Shown: positions 24,294 to 33,040, counted from the stretch's first letter. The stretch is DNA of 43,556 nt from Gemmatimonadota bacterium (GCA_003248075.1 QJYK01000116.1:1-43556), one strand, 5' to 3'. Program-made: numbers and translations. The notes: generated by a model from the sequence alone, not told the origin.

Positions 24294-24812
24294 ATGACCT
24301 CAGAGGACCCGGTACGTCCGTTCCATGCGAAAGGCCCCACGTCCACCGAGGCGCGGGGGCAGGAAGCGGCCGACGCGGTGGCCGCCGTCATGAAGCATGC
24401 GGCGGAGCGGGACGCCGCGGCCCGGGAGAAGTCGCGACCCAAGACGCCGTCGCGCTGGGCTCTCCCGGTCGGCATCAACCTCGCGGTGCTCGCCCTCTAT
24501 CTGCTCGTCTTCACGCCCCAGTGGGTCACCGTCGATCCGATCCCCGCACCGGATCCCGTGACACGGGCGCAGGATCTGCGCCTCGCCATGTACATCCAGG
24601 CGAAGCAGATCGAGGCGTATCGCATCGAGAATGGGCGGCTTCCGGCGACGCTCGCGGATGCCGGAGTGGTGGTACCCGGAGTGGACTATGTGCCGCAGGG
24701 CACGACCTACCTGTTGATCGCGACCGCCGGGGAGACGGTTCTCCGGTACGAATCCAGCCAGTCCGCCGACGACTTCGTGGGATCGGCGGCCGCCAAGCTC
24801 GGAGGGGGATGA
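24294..24812 (+). CDS. Putative membrane protein accompanying a prepilin
   Basis: A 172-residue protein. Residues 1-60 are hydrophilic and Ala/Lys/Glu-rich (cytoplasmic), a single transmembrane helix follows (WALPVGINLAVLALYLLVF), and the rest is periplasmic with QDLRLAMYIQAKQIEAYRIENGRLPATLADAG. That pattern (helix, then YxxxxGRLPxTLxdl) is common in type II/IV pseudopilins. There is no prepilin cleavage site, so it is not a classical prepilin. It overlaps the following prepilin gene by 4 nt (ATGA). The start at 24294 is chosen from promoter position; a start at 24240 would add 18 residues. Confidence 0.65.
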   Translation: MTSEDPVRPFHAKGPTSTEARGQEAADAVAAVMKHAAERDAAAREKSRPKTPSRWALPVGINLAVLALYLLVFTPQWVTVDPIPAPDPVTRAQDLRLAMYIQAKQIEAYRIENGRLPATLADAGVVVPGVDYVPQGTTYLLIATAGETVLRYESSQSADDFVGSAAAKLGGG

Positions 24813-25306
24813 TGCGTCGTCTCGAGCCCGGAGCGCCGGGTGGCGCGGGTCGCCGGCGGGGGGGCTTCACCATGGTGGAGTTGCTGATCACGGTGTCGAT
24901 CATCGGGGTCCTGGCGGGCCTCGCGATTCCCAACATGCGAACCGTGCTGCTCCGGGCCCGGGCCACGGACCTCGCGGGGGACATGGACGTGGTGCGCGTG
25001 GCGGCGCTGAACTACAACGCCCGCATGCACACCTGGCCGTCGGAGTCGGGAACGGGGTCGATTCCCCCGGGGCTGCAGGAGTTCCTTCCGCAGGGTTTCA
25101 GCTTCGTCCAGGACGGCTTTGAGCTGGACTATGAGAACTGGAGCATTCCCGGAGGGCTGCCCGGGGACCCCAACACGCGTCGCCTCATCGGCGTGAGCGT
25201 GGTCGTGCCCAACGAGGAGCTGGGCAACGCGCTCGTGGAGCTGCTGGGGTCGGCCATCATCTTCTCGGTGGGCGGGACGCACACGATCGTCATCGATCGC
25301 AGCTAG
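24809..25306 (+). CDS. Type IV prepilin / type II pseudopilin-like protein
   Basis: A 165-residue protein with a class III signal peptide: leader ending RRRGG, then FTMVELLITVSIIGVLAGLAIPN. Cleavage falls before the Phe and Glu5 is present, as needed for pilus assembly. The C-terminal head is short. The long Arg/Gly-rich leader (about 20 residues) is normal. No assembly ATPase, platform protein or peptidase is in the window, so it relies on machinery elsewhere. The two adjacent ATGs at 24809 and 24812 are both possible. Confidence 0.85.
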   Translation: MMRRLEPGAPGGAGRRRGGFTMVELLITVSIIGVLAGLAIPNMRTVLLRARATDLAGDMDVVRVAALNYNARMHTWPSESGTGSIPPGLQEFLPQGFSFVQDGFELDYENWSIPGGLPGDPNTRRLIGVSVVVPNEELGNALVELLGSAIIFSVGGTHTIVIDRS

Positions 25307-25325
25307 GCGGCGGGCTTCGCGACGC

Positions 25326-26231
25326 GTGACGCGAGCCCCGACGCTGGTCTGGGACGCCGGCTACGAGGTCGATCTCGGCGGACACGTCTTCGTCACCGCC
25401 AAGTACAGGCTCACCCGCAAGCGGCTGCTCGACGCCGGCACCGTCACCGAGCAGGACTTCGTGCGACCGCGACCGGCCACGATGGCCCAGCTGGGCCTCG
25501 TGCACACCCCGGACTACCTGCGCAAGATCGCCGCTGACGACTTCACGATCTCGGAGCGCCTTCGGTTGGAGGTTCCGTTTTCCGACGAAGGGCGCGACGC
25601 CATGATCCTGAGCTGCGGCGGGACGATCTCGACCTGCCGCCTTGCGTTGGAGCACGGCTCGGCGGGTCATCTCGGCGGCGGATTCCATCACGCCTTTCCG
25701 GGGCACGGTGAGGGTTTCTGCCTGCTCAACGACGTGGCGGTGGCCGTGCGCGTGCTGACCCACGAGGGAAGGATCGAGCGCGCCGCCGTGATCGACCTGG
25801 ACGTGCACCATGGAAACGGCACGGCGGCCATCTTCGCCGACGATCCCTCGGTCTACACGTTCTCCATGCATCAGCAGAACAACTATCCGCTCGACAAGCC
25901 GCCGTCCGACCTCGACGTAGGGCTGCCGGACGGAGCCGGGGACCCTGAGTACCTCGCGCTCCTCGCCCGACATCTCCCGACCGTGCTCGACGGTCATGGC
26001 CCCGAGCTCGTGGTCTACCTCGCCGGGGCCGATCCCTTCCGGGACGACCAGCTCGGAGGGCTGGCCCTGACCTTCGAGGGCCTGCGCCGTAGGGACCGCA
26101 TGGTGCTCGACGCTGCCCGGGAGCGCGGCGTCGCGTTGGCGCTGGTCCTCGCCGGCGGATACGCGCATCGGCTCGACGACACGGTGGCCATCCACGTCGC
26201 GACCGTCGAGGAGTTGGTGGCGCCGGGGTAG
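25326..26231 (+). CDS. HDAC11-like (class IV) deacetylase family protein, copy 2
   Basis: A 301-residue deacetylase-fold protein paralogous to the one at 18509. Its catalytic set is GGGFHHAFPGHGEGFCLLND (H121, H122), IDLDVHHGNGTAAIF (D159, H161), YLAGADPF (D236) and LAGGYAHR (Tyr). The block GADPFRDDQLGGLALTFEGLRRRDRMVL closely follows the GTDILEGDRLGGLSIS region of eukaryotic HDAC11. All metal ligands are intact. GTG start at 25326, 19 nt after the prepilin stop, with no clear ribosome-binding site. It probably acts on acylated lysine, polyamine or another small amide; the substrate is unknown. Confidence 0.9.
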   Translation: MTRAPTLVWDAGYEVDLGGHVFVTAKYRLTRKRLLDAGTVTEQDFVRPRPATMAQLGLVHTPDYLRKIAADDFTISERLRLEVPFSDEGRDAMILSCGGTISTCRLALEHGSAGHLGGGFHHAFPGHGEGFCLLNDVAVAVRVLTHEGRIERAAVIDLDVHHGNGTAAIFADDPSVYTFSMHQQNNYPLDKPPSDLDVGLPDGAGDPEYLALLARHLPTVLDGHGPELVVYLAGADPFRDDQLGGLALTFEGLRRRDRMVLDAARERGVALALVLAGGYAHRLDDTVAIHVATVEELVAPG

Positions 26232-26266
26232 CGGACAGGCACGAGCCCACCCGCTCGGAGCGTGCC

Positions 26267-26295
26267 CCGGGGCCGAATGGCATCGGGGGCCCCGG
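26267..26295. terminator. Possible hairpin after the copy 2 deacetylase
   Basis: CCGGGGCC (26267-26274) pairs with GGCCCCGG (26288-26295) across a 13-nt loop, 36 nt after the deacetylase stop. No U-tract, so this is a weak call. Confidence 0.3.
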
Positions 26296-26377
26296 AGTCC
26301 CTATGTTGACCTGTCCAGTCCCGCCGGGCCCTGCGCCTGGGCCACGCGTCTTGTTCTGACCACAACGGGGAGGTCGT

Positions 26378-26752
26378 GTGTCACCGCTGTCACGCGCTTT
26401 GAGCGGAGAGCACCTCAGCTTCGACCTCGGTAGTCAGATCGAGGGCCTTCGTCGCGACGAGGGATTCGTGCGCAGCGGTCGCGCGGGTCGCACGCTGGTG
26501 AAGGAGGGGCCGTTCCGACTGGCCCTGACCCTGATCGCCGAGGGGGTCGACGTGGGGACGCATCACGCCACGTCGCCCATGACGCTCCTCCCTGTCCGCG
26601 GACGGCTGCACTATCGCGTCGGCGAGGAGGAGTTCGAGATCGGAGAGGGTGAGGTGTTGTTCTTCGGGCCGGGTCACGCCCAGGATATCATCGCCCTCGA
26701 GGAGACCGCGCTGCTCCTGACCCTCGCCACCGAGGACGTCGTCGGGGGCTGA
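26378..26752 (+). CDS. Cupin-domain protein
   Basis: A 124-residue single cupin barrel. GTHHATSPMTLLPVRGRLHYRVGEEEFEIGEGEVLFFGPGHAQDI holds cupin motifs 1 and 2. The His residues of GTHH and GPGH could bind metal, but the usual motif-1 Glu is not obvious. Small cupins of this type are often isomerases, dioxygenases or ligand sensors. The GTG start has GGGGAGG 6 nt upstream. The gene ends 19 nt before a serine hydrolase and may be co-transcribed with it. Role unknown. Confidence 0.8.
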   Translation: MSPLSRALSGEHLSFDLGSQIEGLRRDEGFVRSGRAGRTLVKEGPFRLALTLIAEGVDVGTHHATSPMTLLPVRGRLHYRVGEEEFEIGEGEVLFFGPGHAQDIIALEETALLLTLATEDVVGG

Positions 26753-26771
26753 CGCCGCTCCGGGGAACACC

Positions 26772-28259
26772 ATGTTGAGACGCCGATTCGTGAGCGTGGC
26801 GGGGCTGGCTACGCTGGGCCTCGGCCGTCCGGGGATCGTGGGTCTCGAGGAGGCGAGCGGCTCGCTGGGCCGGCCCGCCGTGCCGGCACCCCAGTCGGAC
26901 GATCGCTTCGACCGGGTCGCTCGGCTCATCGAGGAGAAGATGGCCGAGTACCGGACGACGGGCGTCGCTTTCGCGCTGTCGAAGGAAGGACGATCCGCGA
27001 GCCGCGGCTTCGGCCTCACGAACATCGACAACCCACAGCCTGTCACGCCGGACACCGTCTTCCCCATCGCTTCGATCTCCAAGACGGTCGCGGGTACCGC
27101 CATCATGCGACTGGCGGACCAGGGCCACGTCGACGTGGAGGCTCCGGTGCGCGAATACCTCACGGGTTTTCGCGTGGGCGACCCGGAGGCCACGCGCGAC
27201 GTGCGTGTCTGGCACCTGCTGACGCACACGCCGGGCTGGGAGGGCCAGCTCGCCACGCCCGACCGCGGTGCGGAGACCCTGGCGAGCTTCGTCGAGACGC
27301 TCCGCGACTTACCACAGCTCGCTCGACCGGGGGAGGTCTGGAGCTACAACAACGCCGGGTGGGGTGTGGCGGGACGCGTGATCGAGGTGGTGACCGGGGC
27401 CACCATCGGCGAGGCACTGGACGACCTGGTCTTCGACCCCCTGGGTCTGGATCGGGCGTTCTCGCACACCGGTGAGGCCATGACCTACCGATTCGCCGCG
27501 CCCCACCGAGAGCGCGAAGGACGCACGGTTGTGCCCCGTCCGTTCGCCCTTCCGGCGAACGTCACTGCCGGTGGGTGCGCGATGAGCGTCGACGACCTGC
27601 TTCGTTACGCCCGGTTCCACCTCGGAGACGGGACGGCGCCCGGTGGTGAGCGCCTGCTGAGGCAGGCATCGCTCCTGGCCATGCGCACCGCTCGCGTTCG
27701 CAAGAACGCCTCCACGGACGAGATGGGAATGGGCTGGCACCTACGCACGCTGGACGGGGTGCTCACCGCACAGCACGGTGGGACCCTCGGCGGCCACTGC
27801 CTCCACGTCCAGCTCGTGCCGGTGCGAAGCCTGTGCTTCGCGATCCTCACGAATCACGCGGACGGGTGGCGGCTGAACGAGGACGTAGCGGCTACGGTGC
27901 TGGACTTGTACGAGGGCCTGGCGCTGGCTCCCGGTCAGCGGACTGGAGGCAACCGCGGCGGCAACGAGCGCATGACCTCGCACGCCGCGCCCCTCGCGAC
28001 ACAACCGCCGCCCGACGAGTTCGTCGGGCGGTACGAGCGCCCCCCGGTCGGAGACGTGGAGGTCCGGACCCGGAACGGGGGACTCCGGGTCGGCTCCGGC
28101 GACGGCGGGTACGGGCTCGTCTTCTGGGCTCCCGATATGGCGTATGCCACCGGGCCCGGGGCGTACGAGGGCATGCCCGTCGAGTTCGTCCGCGACGCTT
28201 CGGGGGCGGTGACATGGGTGCGGGTCAACGGGCGGATCGCCCGGAGGGCGGGGCGTTGA
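26772..28259 (+). CDS. Serine hydrolase, class C beta-lactamase/penicillin-binding-protein-like
   Basis: A 495-residue exported hydrolase. The N-terminus LRRRFVSVAGLATLGLG resembles a Tat or Sec signal. The active-site triad of the family is present: SxxK as SISK (S101, K104), YxN as YNN (Y191) and HGG at 335-337 in place of KTG. The C-terminal 100 residues form a beta domain (FVGRYERPPVGDVEVRTRNGGLRVG). Members include esterases, D-aminopeptidases and true class C beta-lactamases; sequence does not separate these, and an esterase or peptidase is more likely than antibiotic resistance. ATG start. Confidence 0.88.
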   Translation: MLRRRFVSVAGLATLGLGRPGIVGLEEASGSLGRPAVPAPQSDDRFDRVARLIEEKMAEYRTTGVAFALSKEGRSASRGFGLTNIDNPQPVTPDTVFPIASISKTVAGTAIMRLADQGHVDVEAPVREYLTGFRVGDPEATRDVRVWHLLTHTPGWEGQLATPDRGAETLASFVETLRDLPQLARPGEVWSYNNAGWGVAGRVIEVVTGATIGEALDDLVFDPLGLDRAFSHTGEAMTYRFAAPHREREGRTVVPRPFALPANVTAGGCAMSVDDLLRYARFHLGDGTAPGGERLLRQASLLAMRTARVRKNASTDEMGMGWHLRTLDGVLTAQHGGTLGGHCLHVQLVPVRSLCFAILTNHADGWRLNEDVAATVLDLYEGLALAPGQRTGGNRGGNERMTSHAAPLATQPPPDEFVGRYERPPVGDVEVRTRNGGLRVGSGDGGYGLVFWAPDMAYATGPGAYEGMPVEFVRDASGAVTWVRVNGRIARRAGR

Positions 28260-28561
28260 GCGCCCGCGCCGGGCTGCATGTTCGTCGGCTGCCGCACTCG
28301 ACTTCCTCTCGCACCCGCGGCCCATCCGGCGGCCTGTCGTCGGAGCAAACCACAACGATCGTGGCCGACCTCGGACGGCTCCCGAACGCGGACGGCGGGT
28401 GGAGCCTGTCCTCGCTCCGGGAATGGCCGCGCGAGGAGGGCTCGGCCCAGGATCCGTCGAGCGACGACCGGGCTCCGGAGTCCGACCGTGGTCGGTTCAG
28501 GGCGGACGCGACCGCCGCGTTCGCGGTGCTGGCGCCGACCGAGGCGGAACGAGGGCGCTGA
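28256..28561 (+). CDS. Low-confidence small ORF in the 28260-28648 gap
   Basis: A 101-residue frame that would start at TTG 28256, overlapping the hydrolase stop. Third codon positions are mostly G/C, but so is all sequence here. The product is Arg/Ser/Asp-rich with no domain (IVADLGRLPNADGGWSLSSL is the only ordered-looking stretch). It may be a small gene or non-coding leader of the LVIVD gene. The rest of the gap (28562-28648) shows nothing beyond a possible ribosome-binding site at 28638. Confidence 0.25.
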   Translation: MSARAGLHVRRLPHSTSSRTRGPSGGLSSEQTTTIVADLGRLPNADGGWSLSSLREWPREEGSAQDPSSDDRAPESDRGRFRADATAAFAVLAPTEAERGR

Positions 28562-28648
28562 GCCCGAGTGGCCCCCACCCCCCTCCCCATGCATCTTGGC
28601 CGTGGGCCGACCCTTCCGCCTGCGGCACTCTCCCGCAAAGGACGTCTC

Positions 28649-30013
28649 ATGAGACCCCTGCCCAGCCGGCGCCAGCGGGCCCGCACGCGCCTCGTGGGGC
28701 TGCTCCTCACGGGCATCGGGCTCGTTCCCGCCTCTTCCCTGGTTGCGCAATCCTGGAACCCCCTTCAGCGGGGCAGCGACAACATCGAAGTCGTCGGCCA
28801 CCTTCCCCTGGGCGGCCGGCTGACCGTGACCGACATGGACATCGAGCAGGAGCTCACGCGGCCGTACGCCTACGTGAGCCGGGCGAACGTGGTGGGAGGG
28901 AGCTCGCGCGGGCTCGACGTCGTCGACCTCGGAGATCCGGCGTCTCCGCGTGTCCTTTACCAGTGGCGCATCGAGAACGACGAGCTGCATCAGGGTCCAG
29001 GCGCCATGGACGTGAAGCACTTCAAGTGGGCGGACCGCTACTACGTGGTGCAGTCCCTCCAGTTCGGCCAGAGTGGACCCGACGCGGATGTCGGCGCCGT
29101 GGTGCTGGACGTGACCGGCCTGCCCGATGCCGGCGCGGTTCGGGAGGTCGGGCGCATCCGCGACGGCGACCACCTCGGTGGCTTCCACAACATCTTCATC
29201 TACAAGCACAGCGACGGCCGCGTGCTCCTGTTCACCACCGTCTCGGGACCCTACGCGCAGGTCTACGACCTCGGACGCTTCGTCGAGGGTCGTCACGACG
29301 AGGCGCTGGTGGGCCGTGTTCCACTCCCGTGGGACGGCTCCGGGTACGGGGGATACCACGACATGTACGTCGGGTATCACCCCGACTCCGACCAGGATCG
29401 GTTCTACGGAGGCGGCAGCGGCGGCTACTACGTGTACGACGTCACCAAGGTGGAGGAGCCGACCCTCGTCGCTTCGATGACCGGCGTCTCGGGCGTCTGG
29501 TTCGGACACACGGTCACGCCCTCTCCCGACGGCCGCTGGATCGTCGCCGAAACCGAGTACCAGTACGCCCCGCTTCGCATCTTCGACCTCGGGCCCGTGC
29601 TCGACGGCCGCGCGCAGAACGTGCGTGAGCCCGTGGCCGCGTGGACGGCCGACTGGCAGCACCTGGTCCACAATCACGAGGTGCGCTGGCCGTTCGTCTT
29701 CGTCTCCGGGTATGTCGACGGCCTCCAGATCTTCTCGCTGGCGGATCCCACCCACCCCGTGACGGTCGGCTACTACGACACGTACGTCGGCCCGTTGAAC
29801 GAAGACTTCTACCCCGTGTTCAACGGCACCTTCGGCGTGGATGTCCGCAATGCCGACGGACTCATCGTGGTGTCGGACTCGTCCACTGGCCTTTGGGTCT
29901 TCCGGATGGAAGGATTCGACGGGTGGAACGGCGAGCAGTGGGGCTACCCGAACATCTCCAGCGTACAGGACTGGGACCGGGGGCCGGTGACACGCAGGCT
30001 GATCGGCGAGTAG
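28649..30013 (+). CDS. LVIVD-repeat beta-propeller protein, exported
   Basis: A 454-residue protein with signal peptide (LVGLLLTGIGLVPASSLVAQ, about residues 16-35). The body shows recurring blades of the LVIVD type: GLDVVDLGDPASPRVLYQWR, GAVVLDVTGLPDAG, GYYVYDVTKVEEPTLVASM, GLQIFSLADPTHPVTVGYYDTY. LVIVD proteins are 7- to 8-bladed surface or periplasmic propellers of uncertain role, often linked to cell-surface adhesion. AAAGGA lies 6 nt upstream of ATG 28649; the ORF is open further upstream but the signal peptide supports this start. It is followed by a Tat-exported enzyme, so the two may act together outside the cytoplasm. Confidence 0.82.
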   Translation: MRPLPSRRQRARTRLVGLLLTGIGLVPASSLVAQSWNPLQRGSDNIEVVGHLPLGGRLTVTDMDIEQELTRPYAYVSRANVVGGSSRGLDVVDLGDPASPRVLYQWRIENDELHQGPGAMDVKHFKWADRYYVVQSLQFGQSGPDADVGAVVLDVTGLPDAGAVREVGRIRDGDHLGGFHNIFIYKHSDGRVLLFTTVSGPYAQVYDLGRFVEGRHDEALVGRVPLPWDGSGYGGYHDMYVGYHPDSDQDRFYGGGSGGYYVYDVTKVEEPTLVASMTGVSGVWFGHTVTPSPDGRWIVAETEYQYAPLRIFDLGPVLDGRAQNVREPVAAWTADWQHLVHNHEVRWPFVFVSGYVDGLQIFSLADPTHPVTVGYYDTYVGPLNEDFYPVFNGTFGVDVRNADGLIVVSDSSTGLWVFRMEGFDGWNGEQWGYPNISSVQDWDRGPVTRRLIGE

Positions 30014-30057
30014 GCCGGAAGCCCGTCCCATCCATGAGGCGCGCTGACGGAGGAGCC

Positions 30058-31338
30058 ATGAACGCATCCAACCTGGACCGTAGGGCGTTCGCCCGCCTGT
30101 TCGCCCTCGGTGGCACGGGTGCCCTGCTGGGCCACCCGCGGATCCGTGAGCTTACGGCGGCCCCCACCGCTCCCTTGCGCGGTCGCGGCAGGGAGGTGGA
30201 CTGGGCGGCCGTGCGGAGCCGGTTCCTGATGCCTGAGGAGCTCTCGGTGCTCAATGCGGCCAACCTGTGCCCCACGCCCCGGCCGGTGATCGAGTCGGTG
30301 ACGGGCGATACGGACCGACTGGACCGAAGTCCGCTTCCCTCGATCCGGTCGGAGATGCACGGGGTCAAGAGGGGGACCAGGGAGCTCCTCGCGCGATACC
30401 TCAGGGCCGATCCCGGGGAGATCCTGATCACGCGCAACACCAGCGAGGCCAACAACTGGGTTTCCAACGGCCTGGTGCTCGGCCCCGGGGACGAGGTGCT
30501 CATCTTCTCCGACAACCACCCGAGCAACAACCTGGCGTGGAAGGCCAAATCGGAGCGCTTCGGCTACACCGTCCGGGAAGTGGCCCAGGTGAACCCTCAT
30601 CCGGGATCCGACTACTACGTCGCCGCCTTCGAGCGCGCCCTGACTCCCCGCACGAAAGTGCTCACCTTCACCCATCTGACGAACACCTCGGGCGACCTGA
30701 TGCCGGCCGCGGAGCTGTGCCGGATCGCCGCCGAGCGGGGCGTGATCACGCTGGTCGACGGCGCCCAGAGCTTCGGGCTCCTCGATGTCGATCTCTCCGT
30801 GATGCAGCCCGACTTCTATTCGGGAAGCGCGCACAAGTGGCCGTGCGGGCCCAAGGAAGCCGGAGTGCTGTTCGTGAACCGACGCGTCCAGGATCGCTTC
30901 TGGCCCTCGATCTACAGCGCGTACGCCGGCGAGACCGAGCTGGCGCGCAGGCACGAGGGCATGGGCCAGCGGGACGAGCCGGCGATCCGCGGCTTCGGGC
31001 GGGAGCTGGAGTTCCTCCTCGACATCGGGCGGCCGGAGATCGAGGCCCGGAGCCGTGCCCTCGCCGACGCCGCGATCGAGGGTCTCGCGGGCCTGGACGG
31101 CGTCAAGCTGTGGACGTCCGTAGACCCCTCGCTCCGCGCGGCCGTGGTGACGTTCCAGCCCGGAGCGCTCGACCCGAGCCGCACGGTGGAGGCCCTCGAG
31201 GCCGACGGGGTCGTTGCCGCGTCGCGTGGGGGCCAGGACCGACCCGGGATCCGCTTTTCCCCGCACTTCTACAACTCGTTCGAGGACGTCGAGCGTGGCG
31301 TTGCCGCCATCCGCCGCTACCTGCGCGCCGGCCTGTGA
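30058..31338 (+). CDS. Tat-exported class V aminotransferase-fold PLP enzyme
   Basis: A 426-residue fold-type I PLP enzyme. The Tat-like signal LDRRAFARLFALGGTGALLG (residues 6-25) has the twin Arg; a Tat route is logical because PLP enzymes fold with their cofactor before export. PLP sites: TRNTSEANN (about 125-133, phosphate), D234 in VDGAQS (pyridine N) and K260 in SGSAHKWPCGPKEAG (Schiff base). The family includes isopenicillin-N epimerase and cysteine desulphurase-like enzymes, and periplasmic members are known. Substrate unknown. AGGAG precedes the ATG. It starts 45 nt after the LVIVD gene. Confidence 0.82.
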   Translation: MNASNLDRRAFARLFALGGTGALLGHPRIRELTAAPTAPLRGRGREVDWAAVRSRFLMPEELSVLNAANLCPTPRPVIESVTGDTDRLDRSPLPSIRSEMHGVKRGTRELLARYLRADPGEILITRNTSEANNWVSNGLVLGPGDEVLIFSDNHPSNNLAWKAKSERFGYTVREVAQVNPHPGSDYYVAAFERALTPRTKVLTFTHLTNTSGDLMPAAELCRIAAERGVITLVDGAQSFGLLDVDLSVMQPDFYSGSAHKWPCGPKEAGVLFVNRRVQDRFWPSIYSAYAGETELARRHEGMGQRDEPAIRGFGRELEFLLDIGRPEIEARSRALADAAIEGLAGLDGVKLWTSVDPSLRAAVVTFQPGALDPSRTVEALEADGVVAASRGGQDRPGIRFSPHFYNSFEDVERGVAAIRRYLRAGL

Positions 31339-31362
31339 GCGCGCCCTGAACCGGGACCGACC

Positions 31363-32724
31363 ATGACCCCTGCCCCTGCCCAGGCCAGCTCGCCGGGCCT
31401 CCTCGAGAAGCTTGGTCTGCATCGAAAGGACCTACGGGCCTGGGCGATGTACGACTGGGCGAACTCGGCGTTCGTGACGACGGTCAGCACGGCTCTGCTC
31501 CCGATCTACTACCTGCGCTCCGCGGGCGTCGACCTGCCCGACGGACGCGCAGTGTCCTACTGGGCCTACACCCAGTCCCTCGCGCTCCTGCTCGTGGCGC
31601 TGATCGCTCCGGTGCTGGGAGCGATGGCGGACTTCATGGGGGCCAAGAAGCGCTTCCTGGGGACCTTCATGGCCCTGGGGATCGTGGCGACAGCCGCGCT
31701 CTACCTGGTGCAACGGGGCGACTGGCTCCTCGCGTCGGGGCTCTTCATCGCGGCGAGCCTGGGCCTGACGGCCTCGATCGCGTTCGCCGACTCGCTCCTT
31801 CCGCACATCGCCACGCAGGACGAGGTGGACCGGGTCTCCACGGCGGGCTACGCGCTCGGCTACCTGGGCGGCGGCGTGCTGCTCGTGGTGAACCTGCTCA
31901 TGGTGACGCGTCCCGGGCTGTTCGGCCTGGCCGACGCGGCGATGGCCACGCGCGTCTCGTTCCTCACCGTGGCGGTGTGGTGGCTGCTCTTCTCCCTCCC
32001 GCTCTTCCGCAGGGTGGCCGAGCCCCCGCGTCGCCTGGAGTCGGACGAGACGCTCCGCCTCAACCCGGTGCGCGCCGGCTTCCAACGGCTGGGCGAGACG
32101 ATGGGCGAGCTCCGCCGGTACCGGCAGGCGTTCAAGTTCCTCCTGGCGTACTGGCTCTTCATCGACGGCATCCACTCCGTCCAGAAGCTCGCCGCGGTCT
32201 ACGGGCTCGAGATCGGCATCCCTGACGGTGCGCTGCTCGGGGCGCTCGTCCTGGCGCAGTTCGTGGGGATTCCCTTCACCTTCGCCTTCGGGATCCTCGC
32301 CCGGCGCATCGGGCCGAAGAAGGGGATCTACGTGGGGCTCGTGGGCTACACGATCATCACCACCTGCGCCTACTTCGTGTCCCAGTCGTGGCAGTTCTGG
32401 GCACTGGCGTTCGCCGTCGCCATGGTGCAGGGCGGCACGCAGGGCCTCAGTCGATCGCTCTACGCGTCGATGATCCCCCGCTCCAAGTCCTCCGAGTTCT
32501 TCTCGTTCTTCTCGATCTTCGAGAAGTTCGCGGGGATCGTTGGGCCGGCCCTGTTCGGGTACGTCGCGGCGGTGACCGGCGGCGGACGGCTCGGGATCGT
32601 CGCGCTGGTGGTCTTCTTCCTCCTGGGGATGGCTCTCCTCACCCGGGTCGACGTGGACGAAGGCCGTAGGGAGGCCGCCGCCGAAGACGCCTCCACGCAC
32701 GTCGTGTCCGCCGGGTCGGACTGA
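31363..32724 (+). CDS. MFS transporter, Atg22/UMF1 family
   Basis: A 453-residue, 12-helix transporter. The family marker AWAMYDWANSAFVTTVSTALLPIYYL (about 26-51) is conserved in Atg22-like and UMF1 proteins. Other features are the MADFMGAKKRFLG loop (motif A region), the large central cytoplasmic loop with RLNPVRAGFQRLGETMGELRRYRQ and the MIPRSKSSEFFSFFSIFEKFAGIVGP segment. UMF1 proteins are thought to export amino acids or peptides. The ATG is 25 nt after the PLP enzyme stop, so it may be co-transcribed with it, linking amino-acid chemistry outside the cell with transport. Confidence 0.88.
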   Translation: MTPAPAQASSPGLLEKLGLHRKDLRAWAMYDWANSAFVTTVSTALLPIYYLRSAGVDLPDGRAVSYWAYTQSLALLLVALIAPVLGAMADFMGAKKRFLGTFMALGIVATAALYLVQRGDWLLASGLFIAASLGLTASIAFADSLLPHIATQDEVDRVSTAGYALGYLGGGVLLVVNLLMVTRPGLFGLADAAMATRVSFLTVAVWWLLFSLPLFRRVAEPPRRLESDETLRLNPVRAGFQRLGETMGELRRYRQAFKFLLAYWLFIDGIHSVQKLAAVYGLEIGIPDGALLGALVLAQFVGIPFTFAFGILARRIGPKKGIYVGLVGYTIITTCAYFVSQSWQFWALAFAVAMVQGGTQGLSRSLYASMIPRSKSSEFFSFFSIFEKFAGIVGPALFGYVAAVTGGGRLGIVALVVFFLLGMALLTRVDVDEGRREAAAEDASTHVVSAGSD

Positions 32725-32750
32725 GCCGCCCCCGGGAGAGCCCCGAACCG

Positions 32751-32779
32751 TTGGCTCCGGTCGCGTATCTGATTAAGCT
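32751..32779 (+). promoter_or_regulatory. Promoter of the 64-residue protein gene
   Basis: TTGGCT (32751-32756), 17 nt, TAAGCT (32774-32779), in an AT-rich patch. GAGAGGGAGG (32811-32820) sits before the GTG at 32825, so this gene has a normal leader. Confidence 0.5.
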
Positions 32780-32824
32780 TCATCGGTTTTCCCCAGCTCA
32801 CCCCACTGTCGAGAGGGAGGCGTA

Positions 32825-33019
32825 GTGAGCGACACGGTGTCCGTCGACGCCAAGCGCATCCTGCTGCGCTACGGCGCGCCGATCTCGGTCCTCGACAAGA
32901 TCCCCGAAGCCGATCGAATCGAGTTCGCCCGGATCATCACCCGCACCACGCTCGCCGAGCGCGAGGCCAAGCTCCGCGCGCTCCTGGTCGAGCGAGGATA
33001 CACGCAGCCCAAGGGCTGA
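32825..33019 (+). CDS. Small 64-residue cytoplasmic protein, unrecognised
   Basis: A complete mini-transcription unit: promoter, strong Shine-Dalgarno, 64-codon ORF and a textbook terminator. The product is mostly helical by appearance (SVDAKRILLRYG, ISVLDKIPEADRIEFARIITRTTLAEREAKLRALLVERGY), hydrophilic and without a signal or Cys. It could be a regulator, an adaptor or an RNA-binding protein; nothing decisive is visible. The dedicated signals make it more likely real than most short ORFs. Confidence 0.7.
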   Translation: MSDTVSVDAKRILLRYGAPISVLDKIPEADRIEFARIITRTTLAEREAKLRALLVERGYTQPKG

Positions 33020-33040
33020 TCCGATCCGGGTCCGACGTCA

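Noticed and set aside
18509-26231. The two deacetylases as a recent tandem duplication or transposed copy
   Set aside because: They differ across most of their length outside the catalytic motifs and have no flanking repeats, so they are old paralogues.
26772-28259. Calling the serine hydrolase an antibiotic-resistance beta-lactamase
   Set aside because: The SxxK and YxN motifs are shared by esterases and D-aminopeptidases, the third motif is HGG rather than KTG, and the extra C-terminal domain points to the wider hydrolase family.
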